This document shows, piece after piece, positions 1-9,925 of a DNA stretch of 64,000 nucleotides. Under the pieces are notes generated by a model. The model saw only the letters and a list, made by a program, of their open reading frames with translations. It was not told where the DNA came from and ran no database searches. The stretch comes from Silene latifolia (taxonomy: Eukaryota; Streptophyta; Magnoliopsida; Caryophyllales; Caryophyllaceae). The stretch is from assembly GCF_048544455.1 (NCBI RefSeq), contig NC_133528.1:46460002-46524001 (forward strand), read 5' to 3'. The translations under genes were made by a program, and so were the position numbers. Position 1 is the stretch's first letter; each line of letters starts with the position of its first letter.

Positions 1-622
1 GCTAAACTAGTAATTACACTTTTTAGATTGAGCAGGGAGGAGCCGGTATTTTTCGAAGGAAGGGCTTCTTTATTTGTTGCTTGGAGAAGAGGAAATCGCG
101 CTGTAGAGGAATCCGGGTGGATTAGGGTCGGGACGGGCGGATTCTGGCGATGGAACCCGAGCGGATTGGAGAGAATCCGGGCGGATTGTGGAGGACAAAC
201 CCGAGCGTCTTGGTGGAAAACCGCACGGATTGTGCAGGTGGAGGACGGCCGGATTGTGGACAATCCGCACGGATTGTGCCTCAGCAAGACTTCTTCTTCT
301 TTTCTTCCCTTTTCTTCATAAATTCCTTGGGGATTTCCTTGGGGACTCAAGGATCCTTTCTCAACATTGCTCATCTACTATCATATGTACAAAGGCCTTC
401 TAATCTTGTCTCTCCTTGATGCTTGGTCATTGAATTCAATCAATTTAGTCTTGTTTTGCCATGAAAATGCAAGATTCTTACTCCTTTCCTACCAAGGGAT
501 CAAAATCTCAAAGAATATGCAAAACAAAGAACTAAAGATAATAAATGACCCAAATATGCACTAAAAAGCATGGGAACAAGGCTAATTCGGGGGCTAAATA
601 TACGCTAATTATGGTCACATCA
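1..622 (-). repeat. Element A 3' LTR, partial
   Basis: Nearly identical to 9304-9925. On the plus strand it ends ...GTCACATCA at 622, matching the LTR end at 9925. The rest, expected to be about 1.1 kb by comparison with the other LTR, lies outside the window. Bases 109-282 hold the GGGCGGATT motif array described under the findings. Confidence 0.93.
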
Positions 623-656
623 AATATCCCCAAACCGAACCTTTGCTCGTCCCGAG
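623..656 (-). other. Element A polypurine tract region
   Basis: Read on the minus strand this is GGGACGAGCAAAGG, then GGTTTGGGGATATT, directly before the 3' LTR. This is the expected place of the plus-strand primer of a Ty3/gypsy element. Closely related blocks sit at the same place in C (18319-18349) and F (40997-41030). Confidence 0.7.
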
Positions 657-2587
657 TAAAGAGGTGACAAAGACTAGGACCATTATTTAAACTAACCTAA
701 TAACATAGCCGATATGAGACAATTAGCGGGTCTCACTCCGCCCCTTCAACTCACAACAAGACAACCATGAGGTAGGATGCCTTCTTGCAAGGCAAGGTGG
801 GTCTTGCCAAAATGGCGACACATCCAAACATTAAGCACACAAAATCACATAATGGATGCATCTACAAAAGAATAGCCACTTTCCTCATCTAAGTGGCGGA
901 AATTATCTACAAGGGAAGCAATTCAAGGGTACACATTCCTTCATAGATGCAATTTCTTCAAAATACTAAGCCTAGAAGGATACCAATAAATCACCTCCAA
1001 GTTGTGTTAAGCTAGGTTACCTTTGTCCTCGATCGTTTAATGCTTTTGTCAAGAGTAGACTCCCTATGGTGTTAGAAACACTGGAGGATCGCGGAATTCC
1101 CCCTCTTGCCTAGACAAGAAGAAGGGTCGTCCCCTCTCTACCATGCACAAAAATGGATATGATGGATAAAGGGATCAATACACATTTGAGTTTCACTTTG
1201 GGAGTTTGCTTTGTTTTTGTTTTTCCCCCCAATTATTTATGGCATTTGACATTTGAGAACACTTTCTTTGCCATTTCTTTTGATTTTTGGCTTTTCAACA
1301 CTTGACAATTTTTCAACTTTTTGCATTTTCTTTTGAACATTTTCAAATTCACCCCATATGTAGTGAGGGTGGCTTATATTTGAAGCATAGGAGTTCTATT
1401 TTTGCTCCTCTTTTCATTTGATGCATTTTTGCAAACTTTCTTTCACTTTTCATTTCATTGAACTCAAATTGATTTCTTTTTGTGCCCATTCCCTTTTGTT
1501 GACAAAAATGTGGTAGAACATGGATGAATGATAGTTGCATGGTTTCAAGGGTCACCTTGGAATAAACGGTAGCCAAGGAGTTATCACACCACGAGGTAAT
1601 CTTGACTAGGCCTTAATCCATGGGTCAAAGGATACTAGCATGACACATCCTAGGGTGTTTTACAAGCATTCTAACAAGCAAAGTCTTAAGAACAAAAAGC
1701 ATCTACTAGGGCCTATATACACTTGTCAAGCTTCCCAAGTAGACGGTTTCACAAAATTTTCTAACATGCAACTACATGCCATGATGCAACTAGCATATAA
1801 ACATCCTAATGCAAATGATTCTACCAACTAATATGACATATAAACTAAATGCAAGTCCTAAGTTCACATTGTTATACCGCATCAATCAAAATAAAGCCAC
1901 ATAGTCATTAACATAAAGAGGAAAAAGGAGATTGGAAAGATCATACCATGCGGTCTTCAATATCCTCATGTCTCGGATGTGGCGTAGTCGATCAATGTGA
2001 ACAAGGATAGAACAAACACAATATATACAAAACAATATACACAAGACTATAAAAGGAAATAAACATGTTTTTGGGTTTTCAATTTTCAAATTTTTATAAT
2101 TTTCGAAATTTTTCAATTTTTTTGGATTTTTGAATAAGAGTTAAATGTTAGAATTCCCATCCCCACACTAATATGGGCATTGTCCTCAATGGCCAAAGTG
2201 ATGGAAATTATGCAAAGATGATGCATGATTTCTATACTAAATGCAATCTACACTAAGCTATACTACATGATGCATGGTTTTTGTTATGACGGAGAGGATA
2301 ATTTAGATTACCTCCCGTTGTGTATGCATTAACTTCCCCAAACCGAGTGAGACACTAATGCTAATGTCCAAGGATGGGTGTAGTTCATGCACACACTATG
2401 CAATACATGAAACTAATTTGTCATTTTGGATTTTGAAAATGGGAACAATAAAATGAGAACACCTCAATGGTACCGAGGTGTGAGTCCTCTATGGTGCTAG
2501 GACTACTCCAACAATGATCAAGAAAAATAATTAAAAACAAAGAGAGATATAGACAAACCATGAGAGGGTAGGAGCCTCCAAGGCTTG
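657..2587 (-). other. Element A 3' noncoding region
   Basis: About 1.9 kb between the ATHILA ORF and the polypurine tract with no credible gene. It is AT-rich (for example 2040-2140). On the minus strand around 2160-2200 a short hairpin CATTG-AGGA-CAATG is followed by GTGTGGGG. A second polypurine-like GGTTTGGGGAAG lies at 2332-2343 (minus strand). Similar hairpin and purine blocks occur in the noncoding regions of C and F. Confidence 0.6.
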
Positions 2588-4186
2588 CTAATCTTCCATC
2601 ATATCATCACCATCATCACTTTCCTCATTAGAAGTGGTCTCATTGCCACTTCCCTCTTCATTTGCTTCATCACTTTCTTCCTTATCTTGCTCATCATCTT
2701 CTTTACCATCCTTCTCTCCTTCTTCACTTGCTTTCTCATCAATGTTATCATCAACTTCTTCATTACCAACAACCTCATTGTCACCCGAAACGACCCTAGA
2801 TGCACCCGGAAAAAGGACTTCTCTATCCGCCCAACTAGGCAAAGGACATGATGGATCAAGTAGTCCTTGCCTAGCTAAGTGTAAGAGGGGCGGATATTGA
2901 GCCAAGTAAGCATTTTTCCGATCCTCAAAGGCTTGCTTGTGCATTGCTTGCATGAGAAGAGTTAAATAATCATTTCTAGCTTCAACTCCTTCCGGTTTGA
3001 ACTCTTGATACTCAAAGGGGTAAGGTGGTATGACAATGGAAGAGGAGGGTATTTCAAGTTCACCCTTTTGTTGTTGGATAATATACTCGGCCTCTTTAGA
3101 AAGGGGAAGTAGATAATTGGTCCGGTGGACACTTAGACGACAAATCTTTGAAGGCAAAGTGAACGATCTAGCTTCACTAGTGAGCCATCCATACTTAGTG
3201 TCAAGGGGGTTATGGGCAACCCACTTGTACTTGTGTATCATAGTATGCAAATCAACAAGATGACCACCCTCCTTTGCTTTGTACTTGTTATCCTTGTTGA
3301 AGTTAGGATCAAAGTACTTAGCTAGGATAGTGACTAGGCCGCCATTGACAATAACGGTAGTGCCCTTTTTCCCACAATCAATGTTGAGCCATCTATCTAC
3401 CAAGAGCCTCAAAGAATTGTAAGGCTTGGTGTGTACTCTTCCAATGTTCAAAGCCGATTCAAGAAGAATAAAATCAAGTTTGGTGAAATGGTTGGTATCT
3501 TTCCTTGCAATAATGGTGTTTCCCATGACCTTGTGCCATACTCTTATGCCCGGATGGTGGACTAAAAGAGCACGACTCGCATGAAAGTCCTCAAATTTCC
3601 TTCCAGAAATTGCCTCCCAAAGAGGGTCGGGGTCATACTTTCCATAATTCTTAAAATAACTCGGTTCATCACTAAGACCCAAGATTCCACCCAATTCCCT
3701 AAAGGAAATGCGTCTACTAACATTAGCTAGACGAAACTCGAGATTCTCCCTACTCTCAACTTTGGTGACTTTCAAAGAACTCAAAAAATCCAAGGTAAGG
3801 GAGGGGTATGTCAATTCTTTTGATTCAAATAATTTCTCTAACCCCATGGCTTTGAAAAAGGCTCTAGTTTGCTCAAGGACACCCAACTTTCCCAAGGTGT
3901 CTTCACAAATAAATTTAGTGGATTGAAATGATTTCCTAGCAAACTTGGCAAAAGTATTTCTATGGGTTTCGGAAATAAAAGTTACCTCCGGATAATGCAA
4001 AAGTTGATTGATTTCCGGAGTAGAAGATGTTGTTGCTCCCATAGAAGGTTGTTGTTGTTGTTGCACTTCCAAGTTTGGTGTTGCTACCACCATAGCCAAT
4101 GCTTTCTTTGCTTAAAGAGCCTTTTGCCTTTGTGAAAGTGTCTTTGGTGCCTTTGTTGCCTTTGTTGCTCCCTTAGTCCTTGCCAT
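2588..4186 (-). CDS. ATHILA ORF-1 family protein of element A, one early nonsense codon
   Basis: An uninterrupted 503-codon frame runs from the Met at 4099 to the stop at 2588. The same frame extends upstream to a Met at 4186 followed by a basic Lys/Thr-rich leader starting MARTKG, which is typical of this family. One TAA at 4114-4112 separates leader and body and is plausibly a Gln codon lost by C-to-T. The body resembles the ATHILA ORF-1 family: FRELGGILGL near residue 135 of the 503-codon frame, then DPLWEAISGRKF, then HNP/HHPGIRVWHKVMGNTIIARK, then VNGGLVTILAKYF. The last 60 residues are strongly acidic (Glu/Asp/Ser). The family's function is unknown; its position 3' of the protease is the env-like position of Athila elements. 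No signal peptide or membrane segment is evident. Family assignment is from recognition and not from a search. Confidence 0.8.
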
Positions 4187-5233
4187 TGATGAATTAACCA
4201 AGAAAAGAATGAAAAATCTTCAATTTGTAGTGTACCCAAATCGATTTAAAGGTGAAAGGCTTTGCCTTTATGAATTCAAAAATCGACTCAAAGGTTGAAG
4301 ATTTTGTGCTTGGTTTTGATTTTTATTGAAGAAGGAGTGATTAATTTGTTGTTAGAAGGATGATTTGATTTGATTTTGGTGAATGTAGTTGAGGAATTTT
4401 GTTTTTGTGATGGAGAGGATGAGGGTTTTGATGTTTTGAAGTAGTGTTATGAATGAATGAATGAATGAATGAAGGTGGGAGGGATTTTATAAAGACCGAA
4501 AAATTCAAACTGCAGGGGCAATCCGTCCGGTTTCTGCCCAATACGGGCGGATTCTGCACTTTCTGGGTTTGATAAAACTCGCCTAAAGACGGGCGTATTC
4601 AAGAGAAGACGCTCGGATTTGCTTGATACAGGACGGGCGGATTCTTCAGAAGACGGACGGATTTCAGTCCAGGAAATTTTTCCTGTTTTCCTTAGCAAAG
4701 AAGACGGGCGTCTTCTTTCCAAGACGGACGGATTTTCAGAGACGGGCGGATTGCTGCTCAGGACGCCCGGATTCTCTTACAGTCAAAAATATTTCAAAAT
4801 TGCATCTCATAGGGACGTGCGTCTTCTGCCCAGTACGCTCGGATTGCATGAAAACGGGCGGATTCTCTTGAATCCGCTCGGATTGTACCCCTTTGTACCC
4901 GGATTCAGTTCCATCCGTGTACAATGCATATCCCTTATCGTCCTTTCATTCTTCTTCATATCTCGTGTTCGTCATTGTGGGGGCGCTACTAAGGCATGAT
5001 TTAGCCTAGGCAATCGTCATCCCCACACAAAGCTAAAGCACTACACATCAATTGAAATTATTAGTCCCTCCCTCACTTCTCTCAAACATGACAATTATCT
5101 TGATCAAAGTAAATAAAAATCCAAAGATGACAAAAATGTAATACAAGTATTGAAATGCGAGTTAGGGAGTTAGAAATATTTACAAATGGTGGTTTAGGGA
5201 GGACTCCACCAAACTCTCATTCTTGATGAGATG
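4187..5233 (-). other. Element A inter-gene spacer with paired GGGCGGATT motifs
   Basis: Noncoding stretch between protease and ATHILA ORF. Between 4520 and 4905 there are about 15 copies of a GC-rich motif with core CGGATT or CGTCTT in an AT-richer background. They occur as pairs with core starts 20 bp apart: 4528/4548, 4594/4614, 4638/4658, 4709/4729, 4820/4840 and 4859/4879. One pair is 21 bp apart (4747/4768). The same motif makes up the LTR array. Confidence 0.85.
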
Positions 5234-6853
5234 TCAAGGGGGCATGTTCAAGGTGTTGTTGATGTTGCTCAACACCTTGAAAAAGTAATCAAAAGCTTGT
5301 TCATTATCATGGTACAGGTCTTCAATAGTCCTTTGCCCTTGTTGTTGATCTTGATTGATGGCATTACCAATGTAGGGATTAAAAATCCCTTCAAATTCGT
5401 CGTCCCAAAGACCACAAACTTCATTAAGTTGATCATTAAAAATTTCTTGATTTGATGGAGACAACTCTCCCAAATTCTTCTCTTGGCCGATGAGGCCATC
5501 CTTTTCTTCTTTGATTGATTTTGAGGAGCTTTGCAAGCTCTCCTTGTCACAATTCACTTGCTCTTGGAATGGAGCATCTTCAATTTTCTTCTTCCATTGG
5601 AGTTCCGATTTCTTCCTCTCATCCTTTCGGCTATAATGATCAATCATGAAACACGATTCATGCAAACGAGGAGCTCTCATAGTCTTGTCAAGATTAAAGG
5701 TTATGCTTTCATCTCCCACTCTTAGAGTGAGCTCACCATGTTTCACATCAATCATCGCACCCGCGGTGTGTAGGAAAGGTCTTCCTAGAATGATTGGAAT
5801 GTTGGAATCTTCCTCCATATCAACAATGACAAAGTCCACCGGGATGAAAAACTTCCCAATTCGTACGGGGACATCTTCCCATATCCCTAATGGTGTCTTC
5901 GTCGATCTATCGGCCATTTGGAGTGTGATGTTGGTGCATTTAAGCTCTCCCATCCCTAACCTTTTACTCACCGAGTACGGCATAACACTCACACTAGCCC
6001 CTAGATCACATAAGGCTTTGTTGATCGTTGTGTCGCCAATGGTACACGGTATTGAGAAGCTTCCCGGATCCTTTAGTTTTGGAGGTGAACTCCCTTGAAG
6101 TATTGCACTACTCACCTTAGTGAAGGCGATAGTCTCAAGTTTCCGGATTGACTTCTTCTTTGTGAGGATATCTTTCATGTATTTCGCATAGGCCGGCACG
6201 TGATTGATTAATTCCGTGAAAGGAATCGAGACTTCCAAATTCTTCACAATTTCCATGAACTTTCCAAGTTGATCGTCAAATTTGGGCTTGGCTTGACGAC
6301 TTGGAAAAGGAAGTCTAATCACAATGGGCTCCTTTTCCTTGACCTTGTCTTCATCTTTCTTTGAACTTCCTTCTTTTGATGATTCTCCATCTTTGGAGTT
6401 TTGCACAATTTCTTCCTTATCACTAGCTTCCACAACTTCATCCTCAACTTGCTTCTTCGGTGCTTCATACCTTGTACCACTTCTCAAGTGAATGGCACTA
6501 ACCGTTTCATGTCTTGGGGGATTACTTTGAGGTGGTAATTGCCCCTTTTGTCTTTGTGAGCTTGAAGATGCTAGTTGAGTCAATTGGGTTTCCAACATCT
6601 TGGTGTGAGCTAGGATGTTGTTGATGGTGGTTTCCTTTGCTTGACTATCTTTTTGCATTTGAGTGAAAAACTCTTGTTGATTCATTTGCATTTGGAGGAC
6701 CGCTTTTTGGACATCAAAACCTTGGTCGTTTTGGTGATTGTATGGATTTTGATTTTGGTAACCTTGGTTTTGATTGTAAAAGGGTCTTTGATTTTGGTTT
6801 CTCATGGGTGGTGGAGTGTATGTTGTTTGAGGGTTTTGGACATTTTGGCTTTT
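5234..6853 (-). CDS. Aspartic protease region of element A gag-pro
   Basis: This continues the gag frame after a single TAA at 6856-6854 and ends at 5234. It begins with an Asn/Gln-rich stretch (NQNQG repeats), then a Lys/Glu/Asp-rich linker. The retropepsin domain contains CDLGASVSVMPYSVSKRLG (the D-x-G-A active site) and the flap-side signature IPIILGRPFL about 75 residues later. Retropepsins of this type act as dimers and cut the Gag polyprotein. After the protease come about 170 residues of charged linker and then a stop, where related autonomous elements would continue into reverse transcriptase. An intact protease without polymerase fits a trans-mobilised element. The start is the gag ATG at 8056, because the frame is shared. 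Confidence 0.85.
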   Translation of the reverse strand, partial: KSQNVQNPQTTYTPPPMRNQNQRPFYNQNQGYQNQNPYNHQNDQGFDVQKAVLQMQMNQQEFFTQMQKDSQAKETTINNILAHTKMLETQLTQLASSSSQRQKGQLPPQSNPPRHETVSAIHLRSGTRYEAPKKQVEDEVVEASDKEEIVQNSKDGESSKEGSSKKDEDKVKEKEPIVIRLPFPSRQAKPKFDDQLGKFMEIVKNLEVSIPFTELINHVPAYAKYMKDILTKKKSIRKLETIAFTKVSSAILQGSSPPKLKDPGSFSIPCTIGDTTINKALCDLGASVSVMPYSVSKRLGMGELKCTNITLQMADRSTKTPLGIWEDVPVRIGKFFIPVDFVIVDMEEDSNIPIILGRPFLHTAGAMIDVKHGELTLRVGDESITFNLDKTMRAPRLHESCFMIDHYSRKDERKKSELQWKKKIEDAPFQEQVNCDKESLQSSSKSIKEEKDGLIGQEKNLGELSPSNQEIFNDQLNEVCGLWDDEFEGIFNPYIGNAINQDQQQGQRTIEDLYHDNEQAFDYFFKVLSNINNTLNMPP

Positions 6854-8056
6854 TTATGAGAGATTTGGATGGAATTTGGTGTTTTCATTGTAATAGTTGG
6901 AATAAGGGGTACCACTCTTGTATGCTTGGAAAGCATTCACTTGTTCATTTGTTCCCCTACATTCACCTTGGTCATGTCCCAAAGTCCCACAATTCTCACA
7001 TATCCCACTTGGGATTGATGAGGATGCCGTCATGGCATTAACATGATGCTTTGGTGATTTTGAGACTTCTTCAAGTCTAGCCATAGCTTTTTCAAACTTC
7101 AAATTGATTGTGTCAATATGAGCACTAAGTTGAGCACCCAATTGAGTAACGGAGTCCACTTCATGCTTTCCTCCTCTAGTAGCCTTGCGAGGTCTACTAT
7201 ATTGTGAATTATGGACCGCCATTTCCTCAATCTTGTTCCATGTTTGATTGTCATCAACTTCGGTGAACATTCCATTTGATCCCATGTTGAGAATGTTCCT
7301 TGAATCTTCATATAAACCATTCCAAAATTGTTGTACCAAGAACCATTCGCTAAGTCCATGGTGAGGACATGAGCGACAAATTCCCTTGAACCGCTCCCAA
7401 GCTTCATACAAAGATTCTTCATCCCTTTGCTTAAAACCCGGAATTTGAGCTCTTAGCATGTTAGTCTTTTCCGGTGGGTAGAATTTTTTGTAGAAAGCTA
7501 GAGCCAACTTCTTCCAAGAATCTATTCCGAGAGTGGCCTTATCAAGGCCCTTCAACCATTGTTTCGCGGTGCCGATTAGAGATAAAGGAAATAAGACCCA
7601 TCGAATTTGGTCTTGAGTCACACCGGTTTGAGAGATTGCATCACAATAGTCGCAAAAGGTTTCCATATGAGAATGAGGGTCTTCACTAGGCATCCCCCCA
7701 AATTGGCTCCTTTCGACTAATTGGATAAAGGCGGATTTGGCAATAGAATTTCCGGTTAGATGTTGTGGTGTAGGAGTACCATTGGGTAGGTTATCCTCGG
7801 TGGGTACGGAATGTGACGAGAATTTAGGCATTGTAGGTTGATTTTGTGGGGTATTGTGTAATGGGTTCTCCTCTCCTTCTATTGCGAAAGGGTTGATGAA
7901 CTCAATAGTTGGTTGAATAACTTCACTAATACCTCTCAAATTCCTTCTAGCAAGTCTCCTATTGTTCGTCAAGGTTCTTTCAATTTCACGGTGAAAAGGT
8001 AACAAATCACCTTGTGACCTTCTAGACATGCAAAATATCAAACAACTTAAAAACAA
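6854..8056 (-). CDS. Gag of element A
   Basis: A 400-codon frame from the ATG at 8056, about 90 bp after the primer site. The N-terminal part is polar. The central retrotransposon-gag (capsid) domain includes VERSQFGGMPSEDPHSHMETF, then a segment starting WVLFPLSLIGTAKQWL, and YEAWERFKGICRSCPHHGL. Near the C-terminus is one zinc knuckle, CENCGTLGHDQGEC (C-x2-C-x4-H-x4-C), which binds nucleic acid in this family. The TAA that ends this frame (6856-6854) lies in the frame of the protease ORF, so gag and protease were originally one polyprotein of about 940 residues broken by one nonsense codon. Confidence 0.92.
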   Translation of the reverse strand: MFLSCLIFCMSRRSQGDLLPFHREIERTLTNNRRLARRNLRGISEVIQPTIEFINPFAIEGEENPLHNTPQNQPTMPKFSSHSVPTEDNLPNGTPTPQHLTGNSIAKSAFIQLVERSQFGGMPSEDPHSHMETFCDYCDAISQTGVTQDQIRWVLFPLSLIGTAKQWLKGLDKATLGIDSWKKLALAFYKKFYPPEKTNMLRAQIPGFKQRDEESLYEAWERFKGICRSCPHHGLSEWFLVQQFWNGLYEDSRNILNMGSNGMFTEVDDNQTWNKIEEMAVHNSQYSRPRKATRGGKHEVDSVTQLGAQLSAHIDTINLKFEKAMARLEEVSKSPKHHVNAMTASSSIPSGICENCGTLGHDQGECRGTNEQVNAFQAYKSGTPYSNYYNENTKFHPNLS

Positions 8057-8148
8057 TTAGAACAAACCTTGAGGAGTTTTACTTCCCCAAGGTGAAGAAA
8101 GACACAACTAATAACAATAAAAAGGAAATCTAAATCAAACAAACACCG

Positions 8149-8166
8149 TCCCCGGCAGCGGCGCCA
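8149..8166 (-). other. Element A primer binding site, tRNA-Asp type
   Basis: On the minus strand the sequence is TGGCGCCGCTGCCGGGGA. It differs by one base from the 18 nt complementary to the 3' end of plant tRNA-Asp, the primer used by Athila elements. It starts four bases after the LTR end. Confidence 0.9.
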
Positions 8167-8170
8167 TTTT

Positions 8171-9925
8171 TGATCGGTCCGTTTCGTGTTCACAATTAAA
8201 GGTGTGGTCGTTGGGTCACGTCCGAATCAAAACACAATTTATAACTTCACAAACAACTCTACAATTAGTAAAGAGGCAAGTAAAGGTCGGATCCCAAGGG
8301 ACGGGTATTGAAATGAGATTTCTATTGAAACTAGTGGTGTCTTAGGGGTGTCACAATTTGGGTTGATGTAGAAGGTCACTAACTAAAATAGCAATGGAAA
8401 TAAACAAGCAAGATGAATTAAAAGAGGTGTAAACAATTGATTAAAAAGCACTAGGGTGTCATGGGATCATAGGGGAATCATGGGAATTGATCATACAAAC
8501 ATGTTCTCAAATTATAAGCAAGCAATTATTGTTGTGATGGATTGAGTTGGGTTATATCTTACAATCCTAGGAAAGTTTGGGTCCCGGAGCCCAATCGATT
8601 AGATTGTACAACACCTACAAGTCGACTTAATCTTCCCTACTCAACAACATGCATGGTCTAATGAGACTCGAGTTGGGTTATGTCTTACAAGTCTCATTGA
8701 AAAGATAGGAGATGGTGGTAAATGCAAGGATTCATAGGCTTAGCATTTCATCAAATATAACATGTGCATGAGTTGAGATCAAAACAAGCAAGCAAATAAA
8801 ACATGAAAGCATATTAATTTAAGCATGAATCATTCCCCATGTTGGTTTCCCCTAATCACCCATTAACCCTAGCTAAGAGACTACTCACTCATTATCATGT
8901 TGATCATGCTAGCAAGGTTGTCAATCATACCAACAAAATGAAACATGATGAATAAATGAAAGTAATTAACAATAATTAAAAAGGGATGAAGAGAATTATA
9001 CCTACTAATGATTCCAATAATAAAGCAAAGATAAAAGAAGTACTTGATGCTTGATTGAGAGGTTGTCAATCTCCCAATAATAACCCAAATAATCTTCAAT
9101 TACCCAAAATAAAGGATGAACAAAAGAGAGATTAAGGAAATAAAACTTGTATTAGAACTTGATTAATTGTTGATTACAAAACTAAAGAGAGATTTGGTTG
9201 ATATTAACTACTCTAATTATTGATAAGAAGAACATGCTCTTCTAATTAGACTAATGGGGTATTTATAGTGGAAATTAGGGGGATGCATTAGGGTTAACTA
9301 AGGGCTAAACTAGTCATTACACTTTTTAGATTGAGCAGGGAGGAGCCGGTATTTTTCGAAGGAAGGGCTTCTTTCTTTGTTGCTTGGAGAAGAGGAAATC
9401 GCGCTGTAGAGGAATCCGGGCGGATTAGGGTCGGGACGGGCGGATTCTGGCGAAGGAACACGAGCGGATTGGAGAGAATCCGGGCGGATTGTGGAGGACA
9501 AACCCGAGCGTCTTGGTGGAAAACCGCACGGATTGTGCAGGTGGAGGACGGCCGGATTGTGGACAATCCGCACGGATTGTGCCTCAGCAAGACTTCTTCT
9601 TCTTTTCTTCCCTTTTCTTCATAAATTCCTTGGGGATTTCCTTGGGGACTCAAGGATCCTTTCTCAACATTGCGCATCTACTATCATATGTATAAAGGCC
9701 TTCTAATCTTGTCTCTCCTTGATGCTTGGTCATTGAATTCAATCAATTTAGTCTTGTTTTGCCATGAAAATGCAAGATTCTTACTCCTTTCCTACCAAGG
9801 GATCAAAATCTCAAAGAATATGCAAAACATAGAACTAAAGATAATAAATGACCCAAATATGCACTAAAAAGCAAGGGAACAAGGCTAATTCGGGGGCTAA
9901 ATATGCGCTAAATATGGTCACATCA
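8171..9925 (-). repeat. Element A 5' LTR
   Basis: 1755 bp. On the plus strand it begins TGATCGG and ends CACATCA, so both ends carry the TGAT/ATCA inverted termini. The primer site follows on the minus strand. The array of eight CGGATT/CGTCTT cores lies at 9421-9578 with alternating 20- and 24-bp spacing. A TATA box lies at 9259-9268. Confidence 0.93.
9259..9268 (-). promoter_or_regulatory. Candidate TATA box of element A LTR
   Basis: Minus strand TATAAATACC, about 150 bp downstream of the motif array in the direction of transcription. It is the only good TATA match I noticed near there. Promoter use is inferred. Confidence 0.5.

Larger units (their letters stand above)
1..9925 (-). mobile_element. 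Element A: Athila-type Ty3/gypsy retrotransposon, non-autonomous, 3' LTR cut by the window edge
   Basis: The first 622 bases recur at about 9304-9925, which defines an LTR pair. Genes lie on the minus strand in the order gag, protease, ATHILA ORF. The 5' LTR is 8171-9925 and the primer site 8149-8166. The 3' LTR begins at 622 and runs off the left edge. No reverse transcriptase, RNase H or integrase is present between the LTRs, so the element would need enzymes in trans. It is inserted in the reverse transcriptase of element B: B's frame starts at 9926 directly after the LTR end. The expected 5-bp target duplication would be ACAAG (9926-9930), but its partner lies outside the window. By eye the LTRs differ at about 11 of 622 positions, so the insertion is recent. 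Confidence 0.93.

Noticed and set aside
2599-2900. Ser/Leu-rich frames opposite the ATHILA ORF C-terminus
   Set aside because: Shadow of the acidic GAA/GAT-rich tail of the real gene on the minus strand.
9294-9677. 127-codon minus-strand open frame in the element A LTR
   Set aside because: It consists of the translated GGGCGGATT motif array plus LTR sequence, with no family resemblance and no continuation.
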